From RI-92 sp037384645 (GTDB lineage Bacteria; Pseudomonadota; Gammaproteobacteria; UBA6429; Thiohalophilaceae): a stretch of DNA of 64,000 nt. The notes under the pieces were generated by a model, which searched no databases, was not told where the DNA came from, and saw only the letters and a program-made list of their open reading frames with translations. The stretch is from positions 1-64,000 of the forward strand of contig JARRNT010000003.1 of the NCBI GenBank assembly GCA_037384645.1, written 5' to 3'. This document shows positions 8,756 to 18,500 of the stretch, one piece after another; positions within the stretch are counted from its first letter, which is position 1; every line of letters begins with the position of its first letter. The translations under genes and the position numbers were made by a program.

Positions 8756-10963
8756 CTAATTTTTGCGGATGCGACGGACTTCCAGCACATTGTTCAGCTG
8801 GCCAAGGCGGTTAAGGACGCGGCTCAATTGTGCCACGCTGGCGACTTCGATAGACAGTTCCATGTGCGCGGTGCTGTCCAGCTTGTTCGACTGGGTATGT
8901 ACCGCGTTGATATTGATCTTTTCATTACTCATGACCCCCAGTATGTCACGCAATAAATCCTGGCGATCGATGGTTTCCAGGCTAATATCCACCGGATAGG
9001 TTTCATGCACCTGGTCGCCCCACTCCACGTTAATCAGACGGCCGCGGTTGCTACCTGTCATCTTGAGGATATTGCGACAATCCCGACGATGTATGGTGAC
9101 CCCACGCCCCTGGGTAATATAGCCGATAATGCTGTCGCCCGGCGCCGGCGAACAACAACGTGCCATTTTGGTCAACAGGTTGCCGACACCCTGAATATTG
9201 ATGTCCTCGTGCACATGGCGGCGTTTGCGTCGAACAGGAATCTGTTCCCGCGTGGCCGGTTCCGGTGTGACCAGGCTCTGGCCGCGTGAGGCAATCTGGG
9301 TCGAACTGATGTCGCCCCGGCCAACGGCCGCATAAAACTCTTCGACATTCTGCATCTTGAACTGGTCGGCAAGGGACTTGTGGCTGATGTTTTGCAGATT
9401 CAGACGCCGAAGATCTTTTTCTAACGCGTCACGACCGAGACTGACATTCAGCTCATTGTCCTGTTGTTTAAACCAGGCCCGGGCCTTGGCCCGGGCCCGC
9501 GAGGTCTTGAGGTAACCCAATTGCGGATTCAACCAGTCCCGGCTGGGTTGACCGTGTTTGGTTGTCAGTATTTCGACGACCTCACCACTTTTCAACTCAT
9601 AGGTCAGGTTCACGATACGGCCTTCAATCCGCGCCCCGCGACACCGATGTCCGACATCGGTGTGAATGTGATAGGCAAAATCCAGGGGTGTTGCTCCCTG
9701 CGGCAGGTCGATGATGTCGCCCTGCGGCGTAATCACATAAACCCGGTCCTGAAACACCTCAGACTTGAAGCGATCAATAAAATCACCGGCATCGGTGGAT
9801 TCATCTTTCCATTCCAGCAATTGCCGCAGCCAGGCGATCTTTTGATCATAACTGGCATCCGCCTTGGCGCCTTCCTTGTAACTCCAGTGCGCGGCCACAC
9901 CCAGCTCAGCATGCGCATGCATATCGCGGGTGCGAATCTGTATCTCCAGGGTCTTGCCTTCCGGTCCGATTACCGCAGTATGAATGGACTGGTACATGTT
10001 TTCCTTGGGAGTGGCGATATAGTCATCGAATTCCTTCGGGATGTGCCGCCAGAGGGTATGGATTGCCCCCAGCGCGGCATAGCAGTCCTGCACCTTGTCG
10101 ACCAGGACCCGGATCGCGCGCACGTCATAAACCGCATCAAATGCGACGTGCTTACGTTGCATCTTTTTCCAGATGCTGTAGATGTGCTTGGGACGACCGC
10201 TGATGTCTGCATTGATACCGGCCTTGGTCATTTCGGCGCGGATGATTCGGATAGCATGGTTAATGTAGCGCTCCCGATCGACCCGGCGCTCATCCAGGAA
10301 AGTGGCAACCTTCTTGTAATTTACCGGGTCCAGAAAACGAAATGCCAGGTCTTCCAGTTCCCACTTGATTTGCCAGATCCCCAGACGATTGGCCAACGGG
10401 GCGTAGATGTCCTTGGTTTCACGCGCCACCCGACGCTGTTTATCTTTCGACAGGTATTTGAGCGTACGCATATTGTGCAGGCGGTCGGCCAGCTTGATCA
10501 GGACCACGCGCACATCCTCGGCCATGGCCAGCAGCAACTTGCGCAGGCTCTCGGCCTGGAGGTGTTCCCGGGTGCCCCGCTCTGACAGGTCTTTTTGCTC
10601 AATAAAGGCCAGCTTGGTGACACCATCGACCAGTTTGGCGACGGATGAGCCGAATTCCTGTTCGATCTGTGCCAGGGTGACCGGGGTGTCTTCCACCACG
10701 TCATGCAGGATTGCCGCCGCGACAGCTTCCGGGTCCAGGTGCAGTTTTACCAGGATCTCGGCCACGGCCATGGTGTGGGTAATATAGGGTTCGCCGGAGG
10801 CCCGCATTTGCCCGCCATGGGCGCTATCAGCCAGGACGAAGGCACGATGGATCAGGGATGATTGCTCGGTATCTGTCGCGAAGCCGAGTGAATGTACCCA
10901 GCTACTTACCTGTTCCGGCGTCGTCTGGATTTCACTGGTAAATTGGCTGTCGATGTAGACCAT
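8756..10963 (-). CDS. relA: RelA-type (p)ppGpp synthetase with an apparently intact HD hydrolase domain
   Basis: This 735-residue enzyme makes the stringent-response alarmone (p)ppGpp from GTP or GDP and ATP. The domains are HD (about 40-190), synthetase (240-360), TGS (400-465), a zinc-finger-like region with two adjacent cysteines near 620, and ACT (660-735). The synthetase carries the RelA-type acidic motif EFDD at 311-314, where bifunctional enzymes have RxKD. Yet the HD domain keeps R54, H63, HD87-88, ED91-92, D160 and N164, residues that E. coli RelA has lost. The enzyme may therefore also degrade (p)ppGpp. It lies upstream of sfsA and diverges from the small secreted protein at 11158. 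Confidence 0.93.
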   Translation of the reverse strand: MVYIDSQFTSEIQTTPEQVSSWVHSLGFATDTEQSSLIHRAFVLADSAHGGQMRASGEPYITHTMAVAEILVKLHLDPEAVAAAILHDVVEDTPVTLAQIEQEFGSSVAKLVDGVTKLAFIEQKDLSERGTREHLQAESLRKLLLAMAEDVRVVLIKLADRLHNMRTLKYLSKDKQRRVARETKDIYAPLANRLGIWQIKWELEDLAFRFLDPVNYKKVATFLDERRVDRERYINHAIRIIRAEMTKAGINADISGRPKHIYSIWKKMQRKHVAFDAVYDVRAIRVLVDKVQDCYAALGAIHTLWRHIPKEFDDYIATPKENMYQSIHTAVIGPEGKTLEIQIRTRDMHAHAELGVAAHWSYKEGAKADASYDQKIAWLRQLLEWKDESTDAGDFIDRFKSEVFQDRVYVITPQGDIIDLPQGATPLDFAYHIHTDVGHRCRGARIEGRIVNLTYELKSGEVVEILTTKHGQPSRDWLNPQLGYLKTSRARAKARAWFKQQDNELNVSLGRDALEKDLRRLNLQNISHKSLADQFKMQNVEEFYAAVGRGDISSTQIASRGQSLVTPEPATREQIPVRRKRRHVHEDINIQGVGNLLTKMARCCSPAPGDSIIGYITQGRGVTIHRRDCRNILKMTGSNRGRLINVEWGDQVHETYPVDISLETIDRQDLLRDILGVMSNEKININAVHTQSNKLDSTAHMELSIEVASVAQLSRVLNRLGQLNNVLEVRRIRKN

Positions 10964-11087
10964 ATCACTAAATCAGCAGAAATGTGGCTATAGTATTTAG
11001 CATAGCTTGAATCATTTACTTATATAAGGTATGCAGTTGCCTGGACCAGCCCCTGACCAAAAAAATGTTCAATAAAATGATTAGCTT

Positions 11088-11116
11088 TTGCCGATAACTC
11101 ATTGATGTAGTATATT
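11088..11116 (+). promoter_or_regulatory. Probable sigma-70 promoter for the gene at 11158
   Basis: TTGCCG (11088-11093) and TATATT (11111-11116) are separated by exactly 17 bases. Transcription would begin near 11123, giving a leader of about 35 bases that contains the AGAGGTG ribosome site of the small secreted protein. Confidence 0.5.
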
Positions 11117-11157
11117 TTATAGACGATGTTATGTTCATTCAGACAAGAGGTGTCAGC

Positions 11158-11493
11158 ATGAAAAAGACAATAATCCTGACATGGGCCGTATTTGCCGTGC
11201 TCGGGCTCACGCCGCTGGCCCAGGCAGACGTCCTGACGATGCCCCAATCCAGCGGATCTGCTGCCACCCCCCCGTCGAAGACGCCGGCGACGTCCAGTAC
11301 CGTGACCGAAAGCCAGTCCCAGACCGTGCCGGGGCGCGGCATGAGTATGAAACAAGTGGAAGCGCGTTTTGGCACACCGGATAAAAAAATCGCAGCCGTG
11401 GGCAACCCCCCGATCAGCCGATGGATATATAAAAATTATACCGTTTATTTTGAATACAACCTCGTCATAGACTCTGTACTCCATCATCCCTGA
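11158..11493 (+). CDS. Small secreted protein with a C-terminal SmpA/OmlA-like segment
   Basis: This 111-residue protein has a clear Sec signal peptide (basic MKK, hydrophobic core, cleavage likely after AQA at residue 23). A low-complexity Ser/Thr/Pro/Ala-rich linker (about 24-58) follows. The last 50 residues contain MSMKQVEARFGTPDKK followed by aromatic beta-strand-like sequence, which resembles the short repeats of BamE/SmpA-type domains that sense or bind at the envelope. There is no lipobox cysteine, so it is probably soluble in the periplasm. The start at 11158 rather than 11131 is chosen because AGAGGTG precedes it and the signal peptide begins there. The function is unknown. Confidence 0.8.
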   Translation: MKKTIILTWAVFAVLGLTPLAQADVLTMPQSSGSAATPPSKTPATSSTVTESQSQTVPGRGMSMKQVEARFGTPDKKIAAVGNPPISRWIYKNYTVYFEYNLVIDSVLHHP

Positions 11494-11524
11494 TCATCTG
11501 GATTTAGTATTACGCCACCAGCCT

Positions 11525-11543
11525 TGACGTGATGCGCACGTCA
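11525..11543. promoter_or_regulatory. Perfect 7-bp inverted repeat upstream of the agmatine deiminase gene
   Basis: TGACGTG and CACGTCA flank the five bases ATGCG, 14 bases before the start codon at 11558. It could be a dimeric operator, or a hairpin near the ribosome site. No T-run follows, so it is not a typical terminator. Confidence 0.45.
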
Positions 11544-11557
11544 GACCACGGTTCTGT

Positions 11558-12613
11558 ATGTCTCAAAAGCTGAAACTCCCCGCAGAATGGGCCAGTCAGG
11601 ATGCGGTGTTACTGGCCTGGCCACACGCCCAGTCTGACTGGTTGCCTATCCTGCCCCGTATCGAAAACGTATTTACCGAACTGGTCTACTACATCGCACG
11701 CTTCGAACACGTCGTATTGTTATGCCAGACACCTTCCCTGGCGCACTCGGTACGAGAAAAGCTGCTGTCCCGCCATGTCAAGTTACAGCGGGTGCATTTC
11801 CTCGTCCTGCCCTATAACGACACCTGGCTGCGCGACAGCGGGCCCATCTCGGTAATCGATGACAGCAATGTATGTCTTTACGACTTTCGTTTTAACGGCT
11901 GGGGCGGTAAATTTGATGCGAGTCTGGATGATCAAATTTGCCGCGTCCTGTCGCAAAACGCATTGTTTAAAGGCAGTTTCCGGGAGAGTCACCTGATCCT
12001 GGAAGGTGGCAGTATCGACAGCGATGGACAGGGCACGCTACTCACGACCCGTCAATGCCTGTTAACCGATACCCGCAATCCCGCCATGCAGACCACAGAT
12101 TACGAAAACTTCTTTGCCGAGGCATTCGGTACCCGGCAGGTAATATGGCTTGCCCACGGCGAACTAGAGGGTGATGATACTGACGGTCATGTGGATATGC
12201 TCGCGCGTTTTTGTGATCCACAGACAATCGCCTATACCAGTTGCGAACGTGAAGATGACGACCAGTATGAATCGCTGAAGGCCATGGCTGACGAACTCGC
12301 CAGTCTGCGCAACTGCCAGGGGGAAGCGTATAAACTGGTTCCACTGCCGATTCCAGAAGCCATTTACAATGAATCCGGGCGGCGTTTACCGGCCAGTTAC
12401 GCCAATTTCCTGATTATTAACGGTGCAGTACTGGTGCCGTGTTATCAGGACAGGAATGATGAACGCATATTGGAAACGCTACGAGCCTGTTTTCCACGGC
12501 GGGAAGTCATTGGCATCGATGCCCGTGCTGTAATCGAGCAGAATGGCAGCCTGCACTGCCTGAGCATGCAACTGCCGAAGGGTTCACTACAGCTCAATTC
12601 CGACCGGGCGTAG
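11558..12613 (+). CDS. aguA: Agmatine deiminase / peptidyl-arginine deiminase family protein
   Basis: This enzyme is predicted to convert agmatine to N-carbamoylputrescine and ammonia. Its 351 residues carry the PAD-family guanidine-binding signs: PAEWASQDAVLLAWPH at the N-terminus, the TWLRDSGPI motif near residue 88, LEGGSIDSDG near 147, GDDTDGHVD near 205 and a C-terminal GSLHCLSMQ stretch with the catalytic cysteine near residue 335. N-carbamoylputrescine amidase lies 540 bases downstream on the same strand, which supports the polyamine role over a peptidyl-arginine role. The ATG at 11558 fits the family N-terminus. Confidence 0.88.
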   Translation: MSQKLKLPAEWASQDAVLLAWPHAQSDWLPILPRIENVFTELVYYIARFEHVVLLCQTPSLAHSVREKLLSRHVKLQRVHFLVLPYNDTWLRDSGPISVIDDSNVCLYDFRFNGWGGKFDASLDDQICRVLSQNALFKGSFRESHLILEGGSIDSDGQGTLLTTRQCLLTDTRNPAMQTTDYENFFAEAFGTRQVIWLAHGELEGDDTDGHVDMLARFCDPQTIAYTSCEREDDDQYESLKAMADELASLRNCQGEAYKLVPLPIPEAIYNESGRRLPASYANFLIINGAVLVPCYQDRNDERILETLRACFPRREVIGIDARAVIEQNGSLHCLSMQLPKGSLQLNSDRA

Positions 12614-12618
12614 ACGAC

Positions 12619-13053
12619 TTACTTGAATTTGGGCATGGGGTTCAACAGGAACCAGCGGTTGGTCTTGGGATTGTATTCCCAGCGATTTCGCAACATCATG
12701 CTATGCACAATCTGATAGTCGGTATTGTAATAGTGAATTTCGACCGTCTGGGTATCGTGGCGCATATCCGGCTCCATCACATCCGATACCACCTTGTATT
12801 CGGTGACTTTGAACTGTTTGAAGCGTTTACGACCCTCGCGACTGGCATGCTTGTAAGCATCCTTATGAAAACTCACGACGCCCTGATAGTCCTGCCAACG
12901 CAAGGCCTGTTCATAACGCATTTGCGCCAGGTTGAATAACTGCAATTCATCTGAAGTACCGGCACAGGCAGTCAGACCAAGCAACAACACGGCGAGTATA
13001 AACAGGCGAAACAGGCTGCAGCGGTTTATGATCTTGGGTAGGATATCCTGCAT
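12619..13053 (-). CDS. Putative lipoprotein of unknown function
   Basis: This 144-residue protein has a signal sequence ending in a lipobox (LTAC, cysteine at residue 30), so it is probably an outer-membrane lipoprotein. The mature part has a helical segment (residues 38-62) followed by an alternating charged/aromatic region with YKVVSDVMEPD and TVEIHYYNTDY strands, suggestive of an NTF2-like or similar small alpha+beta fold. I do not recognise a named family. It lies on the minus strand between aguA and aguB, its stop only 5 bases from the aguA stop. The ATG at 13053 is chosen over upstream codons because it directly precedes the signal peptide. Confidence 0.75.
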   Translation of the reverse strand: MQDILPKIINRCSLFRLFILAVLLLGLTACAGTSDELQLFNLAQMRYEQALRWQDYQGVVSFHKDAYKHASREGRKRFKQFKVTEYKVVSDVMEPDMRHDTQTVEIHYYNTDYQIVHSMMLRNRWEYNPKTNRWFLLNPMPKFK

Positions 13054-13155
13054 GGCGTCAGTCGTGTTGCATAATGAATTGTGCCAGCATACTAGCAAGC
13101 TCCCTGTGAAAATTCATCCGTTTCCGGCAATTGAACTGCGATATACTCTTCCAGT

Positions 13156-14049
13156 ATGAATCAACAAACTCTTAAGGTTGCGGTTGTACAGCACGCCTGC
13201 ACAGGTGACCGCGAGCATAATCTGTCCAGCAGCATTGCCGGCATCCGTGAGGCAGCAAGCCAGGGCGCGCAACTCGTGCTGTTACAGGAATTACACACCA
13301 GCCTGTATTTTTGCCAGAGTGAAGATACTGCACAGTTTGACCTGGCCGAACCCATCCCCGGACCTAGCACGCAACGCCTGGCAGATATCGCCAGGGAAGC
13401 ACAGGTTGTCGTTGTTGCTTCCCTGTTTGAACGCCGTGCCAGCGGCCTGTATCACAACACCGCCGCCGTGCTTGATCGCGACGGTAGCCTGGCCGGCATT
13501 TACCGGAAAATGCACATCCCGGATGATCCGGGTTTCTACGAAAAATTTTACTTCACCCCGGGTGACCTTGGCTTTCAGCCAATCAATACCAGCCTGGGCC
13601 GGCTCGGTGTCCTGGTCTGCTGGGATCAGTGGTTTCCTGAGGCTGCCCGCCTGATGACCCTGGCCGGCGCCGACATCCTGCTTTATCCCACGGCCATTGG
13701 CTGGGATCCCTCGGACAGTGAAGACGAACAGGCACGCCAGCTCGATGCCTGGGTAACCGTGCAACGTGCACATGCGGTGGCCAACGGCATTCCGGTCATG
13801 GTGGCTAACCGCAGCGGATATGAATCCGCCCCCGACAACCCGCAACAGGGTATCCAGTTCTGGGGCAGGAGCTTTATTTGCGGTCCGCAGGGAGAACTGC
13901 TTGCCCAGGCGCCTCAGGATAACGCCAGCGTACTGGTGACAGAGCTCGATCTGCAACGGGTCGAACAGGTCCGTCGTATCTGGCCCTACCTGCGCGATCG
14001 GCGAATCGACAACTACGCCGATCTCACCAAACGATTTCGCGACCACTAG
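13156..14049 (+). CDS. aguB: N-carbamoylputrescine amidase
   Basis: This nitrilase-superfamily amidohydrolase releases putrescine, CO2 and ammonia from N-carbamoylputrescine in the cytoplasm. The 297 residues contain the full Glu-Lys-Cys triad: E45 (LLQELHTS), K118 (YRKMHIPDD) and C155 (VCWDQWFPEAAR). The sequence around the cysteine, with WDQWFPE, is characteristic of AguB. With the deiminase upstream it completes the agmatine route to putrescine. No arginine decarboxylase is in the window. The aroF gene follows after 11 bases. Confidence 0.93.
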   Translation: MNQQTLKVAVVQHACTGDREHNLSSSIAGIREAASQGAQLVLLQELHTSLYFCQSEDTAQFDLAEPIPGPSTQRLADIAREAQVVVVASLFERRASGLYHNTAAVLDRDGSLAGIYRKMHIPDDPGFYEKFYFTPGDLGFQPINTSLGRLGVLVCWDQWFPEAARLMTLAGADILLYPTAIGWDPSDSEDEQARQLDAWVTVQRAHAVANGIPVMVANRSGYESAPDNPQQGIQFWGRSFICGPQGELLAQAPQDNASVLVTELDLQRVEQVRRIWPYLRDRRIDNYADLTKRFRDH

Positions 14050-14060
14050 GCAGAATCCGC

Positions 14061-15176
14061 ATGATCGTCATCCTGCAACCGAATATCACCCATACCAGTG
14101 AAGAATACCAAACGGTGCGCAAGGCACTCGAACGCTTGCCCGGTATCAGCATTCGCGAACACCAGGAACATGGCAGGGAACAGGTGCTGACCGAATTTTA
14201 CCTGATTGGCAACACGGCGAGCCTGTCCAAACCGGAAATTGAAAGTCTGCCGGGCGTGGAACGGGTTGTCCGCGTCTCCGAGGAATACCGGATTGTTGGT
14301 CGCCATCGCGATGATCAGCGCACAACCTCATTCGAGTATAACGGAATCACCTTTTCACAGGATAACCTGAACGTGTTTGCCGGGCTGTGTGCCGTCGATA
14401 CCCCGGAACACGTGGAACAGATGATGCGCGCCCTGCAGCAACACGGACAACAATGCACGCGCATGGGCGCCTACAAACCCCGCACCAATCCCTATTCGTT
14501 TCAGGGTTACGGTAAAAGCTGTTTGCCTTATGTCTTCGAACTGGCAGGAAAATATGACATCAGGGTGATCGCCATGGAAATCACCCATGAAGATCACATC
14601 GACGAAATCAATGCCGCCATGGAACAGACCGGCCATCCGACCGGGGTCATGTTACAGATCGGCACACGCAATACCCAGAATTTTGAATTACTCAAGGCCG
14701 TCGGCCGGCAACGCGAATACCCGGTCCTCCTCAAACGCGGGTTTGGCATTACGCTGGAAGAATCGATTAACGCGGCAGAATACCTGGCCAGCGAAGGCAA
14801 CAGCCGTATCATGTTCGGCTTGCGCGGCATGAAAACCAACATGGGTGACCCGCATCGTAATTTTGTGGATTTCGCGCATGTGCCGGTGGTCAAGCGCCTG
14901 ACCCGCATGCCCGTCTGTATCGACCCGTCACACAGTGTAGGCAGTCGTCACGCGGATCCCAACGGAATTCTGGATATCATGCACGTCACTGCGCAGGGGG
15001 TCATCGCCGGCGCCAATATGATTCTCGTGGATTTTCACCCTGAGCCGGCGACCGCGCTGGTAGACGGTCCGCAGGCCATGACCCTGGAAGAATTACCGTA
15101 TTTTCTGGATGATGTCGCGATTGCCCGGGACGCTTATGAAGCCCGCGTCAAACGGGCAAAGGCGTTTTTCAGTTAA
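14061..15176 (+). CDS. 3-deoxy-7-phosphoheptulonate (DAHP) synthase
   Basis: This enzyme condenses phosphoenolpyruvate and erythrose 4-phosphate, the first step to chorismate and aromatic amino acids. The 371 residues begin with a ferredoxin-like regulatory domain (about 1-75), followed by the TIM barrel of the DAHP/KDO8P synthase family. Visible conserved pieces are the MGAYKPRTNPYSFQG loop near 134, MLQIGTRNTQNF near 197, VLLKRG near 223, and the C-terminal DPSHSVGSRH metal site near 292. This is the AroF type with an N-terminal extension, not the E. coli AroF/G/H type. It may be cotranscribed with aguB 11 bases upstream, although no pathway link is apparent. Confidence 0.92.
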   Translation: MIVILQPNITHTSEEYQTVRKALERLPGISIREHQEHGREQVLTEFYLIGNTASLSKPEIESLPGVERVVRVSEEYRIVGRHRDDQRTTSFEYNGITFSQDNLNVFAGLCAVDTPEHVEQMMRALQQHGQQCTRMGAYKPRTNPYSFQGYGKSCLPYVFELAGKYDIRVIAMEITHEDHIDEINAAMEQTGHPTGVMLQIGTRNTQNFELLKAVGRQREYPVLLKRGFGITLEESINAAEYLASEGNSRIMFGLRGMKTNMGDPHRNFVDFAHVPVVKRLTRMPVCIDPSHSVGSRHADPNGILDIMHVTAQGVIAGANMILVDFHPEPATALVDGPQAMTLEELPYFLDDVAIARDAYEARVKRAKAFFS

Positions 15177-15512
15177 AACTGGGCGACCCGTAAAATGGCA
15201 TTCGAAGCAACAGGCATTTAGCGAGTTGCCGAGTTTGAGTGTCGGTAATTTGGCGAAAATGGCTGCCAGAAATGCATGAAATGGGCATCATAACCGGTAA
15301 TTAATTTAATGAATTTGCAAAAAAAGGCGGTTTTTTAGTCACAGCTGGTGACAGAATTTTTGTGATGTGCGTCATATTTAATCTGTGAACTGAATCCGCT
15401 GTTTCAGCCATGTATAAATTACGGCATACCGGGCAAAGCAAATTTCCATCGACGCGGTCAGCGCAGTACACTAGCGCCCTTCGTCGTAACCAGAAACGTA
15501 CCCAGCTTTTAC
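15177..15512. other. Non-coding spacer between the DAHP synthase gene and mfd
   Basis: This 336-base stretch has no convincing gene. It holds a run of seven A, then GGCGG, then six T (about 15319-15336), which could form an A/T hairpin. An inverted repeat GTCAC-N5-GTGAC lies at 15338-15352, and TGTGATGTGCGTCATA at 15361-15376 resembles a CRP/FNR-type site. The AT-rich part (15299-15320) may be upstream promoter sequence for mfd. None of these is certain. Confidence 0.45.
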
Positions 15513-18500
15513 ATGACATCGACATCGGCGCCGTATCAATCCGTCTTCTCGCCGCCTGAGCCGACTCAAGACCATGCCAGTATTTACTGGGGGCACCTGT
15601 ATGGCAGCGCTCTGGCCCTGGCCCTGTGCCAGCTGGCACGCCAGCATCGCGGTCTGATTCTGGTTCTGGCGGAACACACGGCCGCTGCCCAGCAGCTGCA
15701 TGAACAACTCGCGTTTTACCTGGGGAGTACCGACCAGGGGGCACCACCACTGCTGCATTTCCCGGACTGGGAAACCCTGCCCTACGACATCTTTTCCCCC
15801 CACCAGGACATCACCTCAGAGCGTCTCGAATGCCTGTATCGTCTGCCTGGACTGCGTCAGGGCATCCTGGTGGTGCCCGTACAGACGCTGATGAATCGCC
15901 TGGCGCCGCGGGACTATATTGAACAACGCAGCCTGATCCTGAAGACCGGCGATCAGCTTGATCTCGACGCCTTTCGTGAACGCCTGGTCAAAAACGGCTA
16001 TAGCGCCGTCTCGTCGGTGATTGAACACGGTGAATTCGCCGTACGTGGCGCCCTGCTCGACCTCTACCCCATGGGCAGTGCCTTCCCGTATCGTATCGAG
16101 TTGCTGGATGATGAAATCGAGACCATCCGCACCTTCGATCCCGAGTCCCAGCGCACCGTGCAGGTCGTTGAACAATTACGGTTATTACCGGCACGGGAAT
16201 TTCCGCTGGACGACAACGGCATACGGCATTTTCGCCAGGCCTATCGCATGGCGTTTGAGGGCGACCCTGCGCAATCCACGATCTACCGGGATGTCTCTGA
16301 CGGTCTGGCCCCGCCGGGCATCGAGTACTACCTGCCCCTGTTTTACGAACAAACCCAGACCCTGTTTGACTATTTGCCGGCGCAAACCTTGATCGTCAAT
16401 GCCGAGGCCAACCATGCCGCGGCAACGCATTTTTATGCGGAAATCGAACAGCGTTACGAACAGACCCGCCATGATATCAGCCGCCCACTGTTACCACCGG
16501 CCCAGGTATTTCTGGACCCGGCGGAAATCTCCCGTCTGTGCGCACTGCATCCACAAATCACCTGGCAGCATTTCGAATATGAACAGCAAGCGGCTACCAA
16601 TTTTGCCAGCTCGGCACCACCTCAACTGATACTGGATGCGCGGGCGAGCGAGCCCACGGCACGACTCAAGGCCTTTCTCGCCGAATTCGACGGGCGCGTA
16701 TTGTTTACGGCAGAAACCACCGGTCGCCGCGAAACTCTGCTGGAAATCCTGCGCGAACATCAGATTAAACCGATTCAGTTTGACTCATGGTCTGAATTTG
16801 ACTCCGCTGATGCCAGGCTTGGCATTACCGTGGCCCCACTGGAGCAGGGTTTACTCTTATCCGAGCCCAGACTGGCAATCATTGCTGAGAGCCAGTTGTT
16901 CGGCCAGCAGGTCCTGCAACGCCGACGGCGCAAAAGCAGCCAACGCGATACCGAAAATATCGTGCGTAACCTGGCAGAGTTGAATATCGGTTCCCCGGTT
17001 GTGCATGAAGATTACGGTGTCGGACGCTATATGGGGCTACAGCTTCTGCAGGCCGGTGGCATGGAGGGAGAATTTTTGACCCTGGAGTATGCCGATCACG
17101 ACAAACTCTATGTCCCGGTCAGCTCCCTGCACCTGATCAGCCGATATACCGGGGTCTCACCGGAGACCGCTCCCCTGCATAAACTGGGCAGCGGCCAGTG
17201 GGAAAAAGCCAAGCGCAAGGCCCGTGAACGGGTCCGCGACGTGGCAGCAGAATTGCTTAACATCTACGCCAAACGCGAGGCACGTACCGGTTTTGCCTAT
17301 CCTGTTGACGAAGCCCAGTACCGCGCATTTTGCGCCCAGTTTCCGTTTGAAGAAACCGCCGATCAGCAAGCCGCTATCGTCAATATTATTGCCAACATGC
17401 GTGCGCCCCAGCCCATGGATCACCTGATTTGTGGTGATGTCGGCTTTGGCAAAACCGAGGTCGCGATGCGTGCGGCCTTTGTCGCGGTGATGGCTGGAAA
17501 GCAGGTAGCGGTGCTTACTCCCACGACCTTGCTGACCCAGCAACATGCGCAGACCTTTCGAGATCGTTTTGCCGACTGGCCGGTTCGGGTTGAATCCCTG
17601 TCACGGTTTCGCTCAAAGAAAGACACCGACAAAGTGCTGCAGGATCTCGCTGATGGCAAGATTGACATCATCATTGGTACCCACAAACTGTTACAAACTG
17701 ACGTCAAGTACCAGAACCTGGGACTGGTGATCATCGACGAAGAACACCGTTTCGGCGTCCGTCAGAAAGAACGTTTCAAGGCCCTGCGTTCGGAAGTCGA
17801 TATCCTGACGCTCACCGCCACGCCGATTCCCCGCACGCTCAACATGGCCATGTCCGGTATGCGTGATCTTTCCATTATTGCCACTCCGCCGGCACGGCGC
17901 CTGGCCATCAAGACATTCGTGACCCAGTGGAATGATCAATTGATCGTCGAGGCCTGCACCCGTGAATTAAAACGCGGCGGGCAGGTATTTTTTGTTCACA
18001 ACGAAGTGGATAACATCGAGAAACAGGCAGACAAACTCCGCCAGCTTATGCCAGATGCACGAATCAGTTATGCCCATGGCCAGATGCGTGAACGTGAACT
18101 GGAACAGGTGATGACCGATTTCTACCACCAGCGTTTTAATATCCTGGTCTGCACAACCATTATCGAAACCGGTATTGATATACCCAATGCCAACACTATC
18201 ATCATCAACCGTGCCGATCGTTTCGGCCTGGCCCAGTTATACCAGTTGCGAGGCCGGGTCGGCCGCTCACATCACCGTGCCTATGCTTACCTGGTTATCC
18301 CGCATATCACGGCCATTACCGATGACGCGCGCAAACGCCTGGAAGCCATTGAGTCGATCGAAACCCTGGGTGCCGGCTTTACCCTGGCCACCCAAGATCT
18401 CGAAATCCGTGGTGCTGGCGAATTACTGGGTGACGAGCAAAGTGGTCAGATTCAGGAAATCGGATTCAGCCTGTATACCGAGTTGCTGGAACGCGCGGTC

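Noticed and set aside
9464..10585. A 373-codon plus-strand frame inside relA
   Set aside because: It lies entirely opposite a conserved RelA-type gene, with no ribosome site or domain; a codon-usage shadow.
15301..15750. A minus-strand frame over the mfd upstream spacer
   Set aside because: Most of it is antisense to the mfd start and the remainder has no coding character.
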